From: Prochilodus magdalenae
Taxonomy: Eukaryota > Chordata > Actinopteri > Characiformes > Prochilodontidae
Assembly: GCA_024036415.1 (NCBI GenBank)
Contig: JAMWET010000548.1
Span: 62,001-126,000 of the forward strand
Direction of reading: 5' to 3'
Length of the DNA stretch: 64,000 bases
Shown: positions 1 to 9,899 of the stretch, piece after piece
Numbering within the stretch: position 1 is the stretch's first letter
How the letters are laid out: each line of letters starts with the position of its first letter
Program-made: the position numbers and the translations under genes
The notes under the pieces: generated by a model
What the model was told of the DNA's origin: nothing
Seen by the model: the letters and a program-made list of their open reading frames with translations, nothing else
The model's database searches: none

Positions 1-634
1 GACGGGAATGCGCGCACGCCCGGACGTATGGTTCTTCAGGGGTAGCATCTGCTTTGTCACTGAGGCCCACATGTGAGTTCCACCAAAGGCCTAAAGTTCA
101 GGAGGGGATTCTTTAGGCCCCTAAAGCTCTCAGTGCTGGACAGGAAGCCCTGAGTGACCAGCAGATGTTTCTCTCGGCTTCAGTTCCATTACGAATTCCA
201 CAGGAAATGGATTAAGCAACCTGCTGGATTCGCATGCCAATGATGAGCTTGAAGAGAGGATTACAGATTAGCAACAGGACCCACCATAATCTCTGTTAAA
301 TCTGTGGCTATTATGTGTAGAGAGAGCATTTAGAGCTGGATAGGTTTTAAACAGCGCTATTACAACGATAGAACTTGGCAATAGAAGCTGCAAACGCTAA
401 AACTGAATCATAGAGTTTATCGTGCAGAGCTGAAGGTAATTAATTATAATTCTGTTACAATAATTTATCATTTTTCATGTGCAATGGATATAAAAACTAG
501 GAGCTAGTGGTCTTTAAAATTAGGCTACAGACTAAACACTAGCCTATTTGTAGCATATCGTCATAAAATTGCACCATGAATATATAACCTGAAGATTGTA
601 GGATGGCCACTGCTCTTCAAATATATAAGGTAAA
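1..634. other. no recognised feature
   Basis: Unique-looking, moderately AT-rich sequence with no open frame or repeat match within the window. Confidence 0.5.
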
Positions 635-1065
635 GACTGGTTGGACAATGAAACTGAAACACCTGGTTTTAGACCACAATCATTTATTAGTATGGTGTAG
701 GGCCTCCTTTTGCGGCCAATACAGCGTCAGTTGGTCTTGGGAATGACATATACTGCGTCCTGCACAGTGGTCAGAGGGAGTCAGCAGGATAGTTCACTAA
801 TGCTGGTGGAGGCCATTCCTTCTGGTGCATGGACATAGTGGATACCAGGCTCACATACGTGCTGTCTTGGTGGATGCGCCAGCAAGACGTGCACCAACCT
901 TCTCCTTTTGGTGGTCACCCATAATGTTGTGTGCATTGCAGTATTTTGAGCAGAACTGTGCTCTTACCCTGGATCACACTCTGCTCTTACTGGTGCAGTG
1001 CCTGAAGTTGGTACCAGGCTGGTCTAGCCATGGACCTTTGTGTTTGTTTCATTGTCCAACCCCTG
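635..1065 (-). mobile_element. Tc1-like deletion derivative, family with GGTTGGACAATG termini
   Basis: The left end reads ctggttggacaatgaaac and the right end gtttcattgtccaacccctg, an inverted pair followed by TA. It is the same family as the element at 27353-27889 but in opposite orientation. It retains only scraps of the transposase N-terminal region (minus strand), with frames broken. Non-functional. Confidence 0.8.
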
Positions 1066-1116
1066 TACGTGACAATACAGTTTTCAAATATGTGACTTAC
1101 AGGGATTTCCTTTATA

Positions 1117-1467
1117 CAGCCCTCGAAAATTTAAGAGACCACCACAAGACGATCAGTGCCTCTAGTTGTACAGGTTCTGGGTTTGTGTTGGACCAGAATT
1201 CCTCAGTTCTGTGTTATTCTCTACACTACTGGAACCATGTCTCCCAAACTCCAGATCAGATATTGTATTAGATCTGTTTATTTAGAAAATCACTAATGAC
1301 CTCCAGAAGCCTGTTTTTAGAACCATGCTCGCTGTGCGTTTCACCCCAGCCACCGCTCGCCAGTCTCTCTGTAGGTCATTTGAGGTCATTCTAAGGTGGT
1401 TAGGGGACGGTCAGTAGAGGGGGGTTTTCGTCCTCTGCCAGTCTGTAGCTGTGTTGTCCTGCGTGTA
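1117..1467 (-). mobile_element. MITE, CAGCTCTGGAAAAAATTAAG-terminus family, truncated copy 1
   Basis: Left terminus cagccctcgaaaatttaaga after TATA. The interior matches, on the minus strand, the copies at 3692 and 48231 (shared blocks around the GATCAGTGTCTCTAG, CAATATCTGATCTGGAG and AGCGAGCATGGTTC motifs). It breaks off near 1467, where another repeat begins. Confidence 0.75.
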
Positions 1468-1547
1468 AACAGCCAGCAGCTGTGTTCAAATGATACATAA
1501 AAGTAAAAATATAAATTTGGATAAAAATGTTTTTCTGGTGAAGAAAC
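1465..1547 (+). mobile_element. fragment of the short palindromic MITE
   Basis: gtgtaaacagccagcagctg, tgttcaaatgatacataaaa and gtaaaaat match 55968-56010. It begins exactly where the neighbouring MITE copy (1117-1467) stops. Confidence 0.6.
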
Positions 1548-1549
1548 AA

Positions 1550-2092
1550 AGAACTCGGACAGACGTGCACAGAGCTAAAAACCAAGTAGGCTTTATTAAA
1601 CAGTTGGGTGGTTCAGCACAGCAACAAAACACCACCAAACATGAAAGAGGAAGGCAAGAGCAGAGTCAGGAAACAGGCAAAGGTCAGAACCAGGGTAGAG
1701 AGTCAGCGAGGCAAGTACAGGGGAGAGACAGGGAGAATGGTCAGGGGACGGGCGGAGATCGAAAGGCCAGAGAATACAAGAGAACAAAAGCCAAAGGGGA
1801 CAGGGAAGAGATCGGTAGTTGAAATAACAAAAGAGGTCAGCACCAGAGTAGACAAACAGTATAGAAGAGTGGTCAGGATCGGAAACGGGAGTTTGACAAA
1901 ACTTCACAAAGGTTGGGTGTTTCAGTGAGGCTTATATTCAGAGTGATAATGGAAATCAGGTGGGCTAATACTCAGGAGAACTAGAGTGGGAATGATTGGA
2001 CGACTGGGGACATGTGGGCGTGACATCATCAGGTGATGCCCTCTGGGAAGTTGAGTCTGGGGAAACCTGGAAGCATGACATCTGGACAGTGA
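1550..2092 (-). mobile_element. unclassified LTR-like repeat, copy 1
   Basis: Shares order and motifs with 22005-22570: gagctaaaa, ctttattaaac (AATAAA on the minus strand), many caggtcagg/cagagtc phrases, gcaaaacttc or caaaacttc, gattgg-cgactggggacatgtg, gtgacatcatc and ctctgggaa. No coding sequence. It could be a solo LTR or other non-coding element lying on the minus strand. Confidence 0.55.
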
Positions 2093-3691
2093 TGGTATGA
2101 AGATATACTGTATGTAACATACATGCCAGTTTATTTGAAACTGATCATTTTCAATGATGGGACATATTTTCCATATATGTAGCCCTATATCATATTTCTG
2201 GGAAACTCCAAAAATGAAAATATAGCAGATATTCTAATATACAAGCAAAATATTGCCAGCTCATTGTTGGCATAGATACCTGATAGCTACACCAACCATT
2301 TTCAATTTAGGTGCATTTCAGTCACATATGTAGCCCTACTCATATTTCTTTTGTCCGGTAAAGCTTAAAATAATCGGTGACCCTAAAACAAGCAAAATAT
2401 GGCTAGCATAAATAAACATCAATGGTTTTTATCAGGGCGTTTGGTGGCAGGACTCATTTTTTTGGCATGGTGAACTATAAATGGTGACGATACAATGAGA
2501 TACAATCTAACATGGTGGCTAATGCTAATGCAAATTTAAAAGCTAGCCTTTGACTGTTGGCATGTAAACATGAAATCAGTGCTTTGAACAGGGTCTCAAT
2601 ATCAACAATTGATAACATGGGTGGAACATCACAATCCATTGATTAGGATTTTTCTTACAGTGAAGTTTAAAGAATGTTGCCCCATGGTTCTTCAGTGAGT
2701 AGATAAGAGCCAGTGCCCCTGGAGGTTGCAGGGTGTTAGTCTTCTGTTGATCACATCAAAGGCTCTGCTGAGGAACAGATGGTTCTTCCTTCTTCAACAA
2801 AACCCAGAAGGGCTTTAAGATAACAGCTACACAGACAACCAGCACATCAGAATCTACTGGAGTCACTAATGGTCCATTGTCCATATGCTTTTGCTACAAT
2901 GGCCCAGAAACCACCAAGGAAGACCCTTCAGGATATCCTGAGGATATATACCAGGATGCCCATCCAGAACAAATAGCCAGTCTTCTTGATGTTCCTCCAA
3001 TGATGTACCCTGTGGCCGTACTTTTAGGGACAAGGGAGTTTGATAAGAGGCCAGCCAGCAAAACATGCTCAGATGTTTCGGCAGGCTGTCTGAAATCCAC
3101 CATTAGATTCAACATTAAACGTCAACCGTGTTACTCAGGTGTCTTAGTTATGCATGCAAGAGATGATTTTCTTCAGATAGCGCCAATGCCCTAAGGTAAG
3201 GTGAGGTGTCTCTTAATAAACGACCGGGTTTCTGAACACACTGTTTTGGTTAGGCTTATTTTGCCCCACAGCTGATACGCGTCTCTTCTGAGTGCAAATC
3301 TTTATTACTTTGAAGTGCTGGTCACTTCCTAGGGCAGCCTTCCATTTATTGAAGTTGCAACACTTCAGGGTTGCATCCACAACACCAACCCAGCCAGCAT
3401 CCTCGGCCTCAGCAGGGGGTGTCTTTTTATCTTTCCAGAGCAAGCCCCCCCAAAATAGACACCTCTTTCTCCTCCCTTCCTTTATCACCTCGTTCACATG
3501 GGAGCACTTTCCCTCAAATAAATGGCTGTAAAGTCGGTGGAGAGGCAGTTACGGCAACTTCTTCAGAGATGCCCCTAGTCCTAAAAGACTCTGAAGCCAA
3601 AGAATATCCACACATGACACATGTTTCTTTAAACGAAAAGTTTGGAACACCATACAGAAATTTATATCTATATACTATATCATTATATGTA
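2093..3691. other. no recognised feature
   Basis: Several frames of 60-110 codons overlap between 2866 and 3700 on both strands, without domain signatures, splice logic or similarity to each other. Treated as non-coding. Confidence 0.45.
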
Positions 3692-4214
3692 CAGCTCTAG
3701 AAATAAATAAGAGACCCCTCCAGGTTCTTCTTAAATCAGCATCTCCACATGTACAGCAGGTTCTTAGTGAGGAACACAAGGTTGGGTTCTAGCTTTACTG
3801 GCAGATACAGTGAGTGTCTGGTTCATAAGAACAAGGCCAAGCAGCAAACACACAGGACAACACAGCTACAGACTGGCAGAGGGCCAAACCCACTCTCTAC
3901 TGACCGTGATGAGCGCCACCTCATTCCAATGTCCCTTAACCACCGTAAGATGACCTCAAGTGACCTACAGAGAGACTGGTGAGTGGTGGCTGGGGTGAAA
4001 CGCACAGCGAGCATGGTTCTAAAAACAGGCTTCTGGAGGTCATTAGTGATTTTCTAAATAAACAGATCTAATACAATATCTGATCTGGAGTTTGGGAGAC
4101 ATGGTTCCAGTAGTGTAGAGAATCAAACAGAACTGAGGAATTCTGGTCCAACACAAACCCAGAACCTGTACACCTAGAGACACTGATCATTTAAAGGTGG
4201 TCTCCTAAATGTTG
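3692..4214 (+). mobile_element. MITE, CAGCTCTGGAAAAAATTAAG-terminus family, copy 2
   Basis: Starts after TA with cagctctagaaataaataag. It shares about 450 bp with the copy at 48231-48706. The right terminus is decayed (ggtggtctcctaaatgttg instead of a clean inverted terminus). The 60-70-codon frames in it are not conserved as protein. Probably a Tc1/mariner-type MITE, from the TA target and terminal sequence. Confidence 0.75.
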
Positions 4215-5335
4215 AATATCTTGCCCATATATTCATAATATACAGATGACATATGTACTGTCTGTCTGAGATGTGTCTGATACATGGATTACACACATGA
4301 TATAAACACAGACACAGGGTTGAGCTATTGCACTTCTTCAGATGAGCTAATGCTGAAGCTAACACTAGAGCTAATTGGTGCAGCATCATACTGAATAGGA
4401 TACGCTTTGGACACAACAATGCTAACACTTAATGCTAACACTACCAGGCTGCCATGGTGCTCTGCTGGCATATCCCGGTGACCAAGTGTTCACACTGCTG
4501 TCTAATTCACCAGGCTCTGCTGTTGGTCCTTGCCAGCTGCACTTTGTCTTCGGCTCAACTTTGAGTTTGTGAAAGTGCCATTTCCCTCCAGACCATTAGG
4601 AGGCGATCCCACTTCTGACACCTGTGTAACGCCATATATGTTTTATACTGAACACAGCAGCAGTGGAGAAACCGCTTCCAGCATCCGTACACCAGCACCA
4701 TTATGACCAGCAAGTTCTGATGAAGTAGCTTAATGTGCTGTGGTAGGATGAAAGTCATTGAAGGTCGCACCTTACCCTCCAAAAGCGCAGCCCCTTGTCA
4801 ACAACACTGGGGGATACCCAATTAAATCTTTATCAAGAGAAGTGCTAAGTGCACAGGGCTTGTTATAATGGAACAGATGCTAATCCTAGGGGCCATAAGC
4901 ATCTTTGTGGCACTGATGAGTCTCAAAGGAGGTGCTAACGGGTACCTTCCACCTCCCTTTCCAAAACTGGGGCAGGTCCCAACTCGCATAAGAGAGACCA
5001 CTTTCAGGAACAGAAATCCTGCTCACTTCTCCAAAACAATACTACTGGTGACAAGGGAATAGCAAGATAACTGGAGGGAGAGGAAGACGGAGACAAAGAG
5101 GATTAGAAGGAGATTATGACAAGGAGAGAGAGTGGGTGGGCTAATTGAATGAGTTGAATGCAACGGAAACAGCATGTTGAAAAGTAATACTGGGAAAATG
5201 GATTGAATTTTGAATAAGGAATGAAAGGGGCTTATTTGTATATGCCAGACATTTACTTCTGAGAAAGCCTTACCTACCGTCGCCAAAAGACTGTACTCTG
5301 TGTTACGTTTAATACATGCATCGTTAGCAGTGCTG
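4215..5335. other. no recognised feature
   Basis: Non-repetitive intergenic sequence. Short open frames only. Confidence 0.45.
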
Positions 5336-5805
5336 TTGGTAATAAAGGTTACCAGGGACAATTAATGATGATACATTTAGACTGATATGGTTAATATTTA
5401 TTGTCTCTCAGTATGGTGTCGGGACATCATTTTTGCTAATGCAACATCCCTGACGTCTCGGCATGGAGTTATAGAGGTTCCTAATGGTGTCCTGTGATAA
5501 TCCATCCCATGCATCTTGAATATTCTCACACAGTTCCTGCAGACTGTGCGGTAGGGGTGGAGGTGGAGTGACACCAGGCCTACTGGACGTGATGCATGAC
5601 AACAAACCATTGTCTTGACGCCAGCCATGGGGCCTCCAGACACATATGTGTTGGTCGGCCCCACCGAGACAACGGCAGGACTCATCACTAAAGATGACCC
5701 GCTGCCACTCCATGACAGTCTGGCACGACACCACTGCAGTCTTTGGCGACACTGATGTGGTGTTAAGGGCAGCCGCTGTTACTGTCTATGTGCATGTAGT
5801 CAGTC
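5336..5805 (-). mobile_element. Tc1-N1 deletion copy A
   Basis: The minus strand encodes a Tc1 transposase remnant: RVIFSDESCRCLGGADQHI (first catalytic Asp in FSDES) runs directly into TPPPPLPHSLQELCENIQDA and ends with a typical Tc1 C-terminus (IRNLYNSMPRR...TPY, stop near 5408). The middle of the catalytic domain, with the second and third acidic residues, is missing. Terminal repeats not identified. Confidence 0.8.
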
Positions 5806-7076
5806 TAATGTTCTTTATTGTAATGACCGTCTACATTCTTAATGAAGGTCAACCTAAACGTAAAGGTTGACTGAAATTTTACTATAATAGTTTGATTGAT
5901 AGGCACATGTAGACTTAGGTAGGCCAGTTTAGCTAAATCCAGCAAAATCTGCTGTTGTTGCAAGAAATGGTAGGTGAACGCTTTGGATTTACCTGGATGT
6001 TGTCTGATTGTTCTGTAAGTCACAATCATGAACAAACACAGTCTAGCTATGGTAATAACACACGGACAGTTGTACACCGATTCCATAAATCCAGGTAAAA
6101 CCAAGAGCTTGTGACTTTAGCGCTCATTCCATCTCCATTACCACATTTCTCCTGTATTTATAGATAGATTAATTCACAAATGTAAGTCATTTTCCATGCA
6201 TCTATGTTTTTCTCACTACAATACCCAACATGCATTGCACAAACCCCACACACGATCATTTGCAATCCTCTCCAAATGAAATCTACTAATGTACTGCTGA
6301 TGAAGAGGTTACTAAATTAGATATTTAATATATGGCTTAGACACTGTATTAGGTGAGTAGGCATGCTTCTAACAGATGTGGAGATGGTTAGCTGTCTGCA
6401 TTTGCCAATTCTCAATTTAGGAATTTGTGCACAAGTGGACATTTACAAATACTGAATGCATACTGAGATACTGGCCTTGCATGGGAATTGGATCAAACTG
6501 ATCAAATCCATTACATGTTCTATCCTAGCTTCATTCCTGCTCTTCCAATTTGGTTAAAAGAGCAGCTGGAAGCCCAACTGTAACTGTTGGCAGAGACACC
6601 GGCAACAGGATACGCCTCCCCTCACACACACACACACTCACACCCTGTCGATCTTCACAGTGGGCAGAACCCTCAGTCAGCTGGAAAGGTCAAAAGTCCA
6701 AGAAGGGTCTTACAGAGGCCTAAGGGATTTGAAGTCTAAGCAATACTTTAGTATCCACTATGTAACCCAATACAGAAGTGAGAGTGCTGAAGGATACTGC
6801 CAACAGGTGAAGAGTGACATTTAAGGTTATTTGGGGTGGAGGAGAGAAGCTTTCCATCTGCCTAGCAATGGGTTCTCAAAGGGGTTCCTTGGAGCAAGAG
6901 TAGAAGCACTTTTGGATGGCTGGAAGGTTAGATGGTTCTTAGAAGAACCTGTTTTGTACATGAGAATTTTAAAGCAGGGTTCTATACAAATTAAAGGTTT
7001 CCTAGAACCATACATCCATGTCAAGAACCATTTAGGACCCCTGATTTCTGAAAGTGTGCTTGCTAGTGTAGACTTG
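5806..7076. other. no gene; scattered GGTTCT-type repeat remnants
   Basis: 6880-7050 holds several gggttct/agaacc phrases like other MITE remnants in the window. Otherwise nothing recognised. Confidence 0.4.
6624..6643. repeat. short (CA)n microsatellite
   Basis: cacacacacacacactcaca. Confidence 0.8.
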
Positions 7077-7261
7077 CACTACCAGTCAAATATTAGACAC
7101 ACCCAACTAAATGGATGCTGGTGGTGGTCTTAAAGACTCTACAGGCTTACACTTAACAGCTCCAACTGATGAGAGTCTGAAACAGTACATACCCTGATGC
7201 ACCATATATACTCCTGATGTACCACAGTAATATATTTCTCCATATCTCCACCTCTAATATA
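7077..7261 (+). mobile_element. Tc1-like terminus fragment (ACTACCAGTCAAA type) plus shared block
   Basis: Begins cactaccagtcaaatattag then acacacc, like a Tc1 terminal repeat, and continues with a block (agactctacaggc to ctccatatctccacct) that recurs at 34090-34262. It stops where Tc1-N1 copy B begins. Confidence 0.5.
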
Positions 7262-7640
7262 CACTCATCATCAAAAGAATAGTTGCACCAAGAAGGACAA
7301 GTCTGAATGCAATGGTATTCAGAAGGCCACCATCTTTGCTAACGCAACATTCATACATCTCAGCATGGAGTTGTAGAGGTTCCTAATGGTGTCCTGCGAT
7401 AATCCATCTCACGCAGCTTGAACATTCTCACACAGTTCCAGGAGCCTGGAACCTCAACACATGGTTTCCCAATCAAGACTAAAGCGTGACCCGTTACTGA
7501 AGATGACCCGGTGTCATTCTGAGTCCCTCCATGACAGTTTGGCCCAACACCATTGCAGTCTTTGGTGATGCTGATGCTCTGGTGTTAAGGGCTCGTTGTA
7601 GGACTCGGTCTGTGTGCATGTAGTCCTGAATTGTACAGCT
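7262..7640 (-). mobile_element. Tc1-N1 deletion copy B
   Basis: Left end after TA: cactcatcatcaaaagaata then gttgcacc, the family terminus. It contains the decayed C-terminal and FSDES-region sequences on the minus strand. Right terminus not found; the match fades at about 7640 just before a GATA tract. Confidence 0.75.
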
Positions 7641-7648
7641 GTTTGCCA

Positions 7649-7694
7649 ATAGATAGATAGATAGATAGATACCTAGACAGATAGACAGACAGAT
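7649..7694. repeat. (GATA)n microsatellite
   Basis: atagatagatagatagatag then acagatagacagacag. It follows Tc1-N1 copy B directly. Confidence 0.9.
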
Positions 7695-8215
7695 TGATTG
7701 AATGTAGAGACTCTATAGCTGAGTATGGCAGATGCTTTTAACCGCTGGCTTCAGCAAGTTAAACAGGTTGCAGTGCTGGAAGTAAACTAAAGGGTCACAT
7801 AAAACCATCAACAATATCAGAGATGGCTTTTGCGTTTGAAGACCTATCTTTAGTCAGATTCACCTGTCATTACCGGCTCATAAATTCTTACACAGATAGC
7901 ATTTTTCAGATACTTCGCTCTTGCCATAAATCCCATAAGGCATTGCCATTAGCATGGTGTTGACATGGGGCATGTGACGCTGATGGACGAGGTTTTAAAG
8001 CGTGACCCAGAGCAACAGTTGGGAGAAAGAGCAAAGGGGAAACCCAATCCGCACATGCAGGCTGAAAAACAAAGGTGGGAAGAAGGGGTTTTCAAAGGAA
8101 CCAGCTTTGAGAACCGGTTAAAATGCCTTGAGTGGACCTCTCAACCATGAAATGAAGGTTTAGGGTTAGGGTTAGTTGAGGAAGCTTTAAAGCTCCAACA
8201 CTGTGAATAATAATA

Positions 8216-8552
8216 CACTCAATATCAAAAGAATAGCTGCACCCAGAAGGAGGTGTGGCACTGCAGTGCAGTGGGGAAGGAAGATAGAGGTTGCCAGGAA
8301 CAATAAATGGTGATGAATCTAGAATGCGAAAATGTATTGAGATACACATACAGTACAGAAGTCTGTCTCTCAGTATGGTGTCGGGCCGCCATATTTACTA
8401 ACGCAACATGCCAGATGTCTCGGTATGGAGTTATAGAGGTTCCCAATGGTGTCCTGTGATAATGCATCCCATGCAGCTTGACTATCCTCACACAGTTCCT
8501 GCAGATTGTGCGGTAGGGGTGAAGCTAGATTGCCACCAGGCCTTCTGGACAT
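8216..8552 (-). mobile_element. Tc1-N1 deletion copy C
   Basis: Left end after TA: cactcaatatcaaaagaata, then gctgcacccagaagg. The minus strand carries the transposase C-terminal tail (LYNSIPRHLACC...TPY in one frame). It ends abruptly at about 8552 beside an L2-like LINE fragment. Confidence 0.75.
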
Positions 8553-8574
8553 GACTGTCTAATAGGAGTTAGAA

Positions 8575-9095
8575 GTGAGCTCCTCAATTTAGAAGCTAGA
8601 TTTCAGATAACTGAAAGAGGTCTCTCCTTGTTGCTTGTGTTTTACAGAAGGGATATACAGAAGGCCAGCATCTGTAGATCAAAGCTCACAAGCTGGAACG
8701 TAGCAAAGAGATGTTCTGCGATGGAAGCTGGTGCTAGAGTTGTTTAGACCAGCAGCAGAACTTTAAATTCTGCTCTCAAGCATACATGCACTGCGGTAAT
8801 ATGAGCTCTCTTTAGTTTTTATTAGGATCCGAGCTGCTGCGTTCTGTACAAGCTGTAGAGTAGAGGTTGTTTTCATAGAAACCTCAGTAAGAGGACCATT
8901 ACAGTGATCAACTCTCCTGGTACCAAACTTATGAACCAGTTTCTCAGCATCACTCTGAGACAGAAATGGCAGAACCTATTTCTTAAATGCTTTGACATGT
9001 GGGAGTCTAAGGTCACGCCCAGGTTTCCAGGTTTTATATTAATAGCTGAGGAACCTAATGCATCATCAAGCACCGTTCTAGTACCGAGCCTTAGT
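8575..9095 (-). mobile_element. L2/CR1-like LINE reverse transcriptase fragment
   Basis: On the minus strand, in shifting frames, read NLGVTLDSHMSKHLRN, then a decayed block matching the SRLDYCN region, then LQLVQNAAARILIKTKESSY. NLGV-LDS and LQL-QNAAAR-L are hallmarks of the C-terminal part of L2-clade LINE reverse transcriptases. Frameshifts and stops throughout; 5' part missing. Confidence 0.72.
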
Positions 9096-9554
9096 ACTGA
9101 GAATCAGCATTTTAGGTTTTTTCATTTTGTTGTAGAAAATCAATTGCAACTTTTGACCTGACCAACTTTATGGTGGAAGTCCTCTTGTAGAGAGTCTCTC
9201 ACAGCAGATAAGGGCCACATTATTGTCCCCTGATGCTGCTGATGCATATAAAAGGCAGAATTCCTCAGCGGGCCTTAACAAAAACACACAGGCCAATCTC
9301 CCTTTATCTGCTGAGTGCTACCCCCCCTCATTATCATGCTGTAATCTCTGCTCTTATATGCTAAAGTGGCCCAGACAGGACTTATATTTATGGCCTCAGT
9401 GATAAAGGAAGCACCTGTCAAAAGAAAACGGATTGTATATTGTAAAAGAAGAGAGATGCAGCCCTGATACTTCAACCAGTGCTCTGTAAAGGTCAGGCCA
9501 GATGCTGGAACAGAAGTGTGACCGACATTTTGTCCATTCTGTTAAAAAAAAAAA

Positions 9555-9899
9555 AAAGTTTCTGGATGTAGGCCACATCAATGTTCAGACAGTCTTGCAT
9601 CAGAGTATTGTGTAGGTGGGCCAGATTTGGTGGATGTCTTCCCTGGCACAGTTCCGAGGAGAATTCCCTGTAGACTGGGATTTTAGCCACCGCTGGTAGA
9701 CCCGTATGACCATATGCTTCCATACACCTGCAGATTCAGCTACTTCCTTCGCGCTATGGTCTTTGGCCACGCCCACATGCAGTCACTCTGTTTAGCCAAT
9801 CATTAACATCTGCTTTGGAGCCATTGTCCCCACACCGAATGAGACAATCACATCTGTAGTAGCCTGAAGCCACTACCATCTTTAACGCGAAAGGTGACC
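9555..9899 (-). mobile_element. Tc1-like fragment, HTH family X, copy 1
   Basis: The minus strand reads [20 protein letters not shown] then [14 protein letters not shown], the helix-turn-helix start of a Tc1-type transposase, open across this stretch. It matches the copies at 50568 and 22866. The longer minus-strand frame ending MEAYGHTGL-type protein is a shadow in another frame. An A14 tract lies at its left edge. Confidence 0.65.

Noticed and set aside
825..1271. 148-codon plus ORF
   Set aside because: Runs across the boundary between a Tc1 remnant and a MITE and is antisense to the transposase remnant.
2866..3194. Overlapping 66-105-codon frames on both strands
   Set aside because: No splice logic, motif or similarity; consistent with chance in a GC-balanced stretch.
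8158..8176. TTAGGG-like interstitial telomere repeat
   Set aside because: Only about two and a half units; expected by chance.
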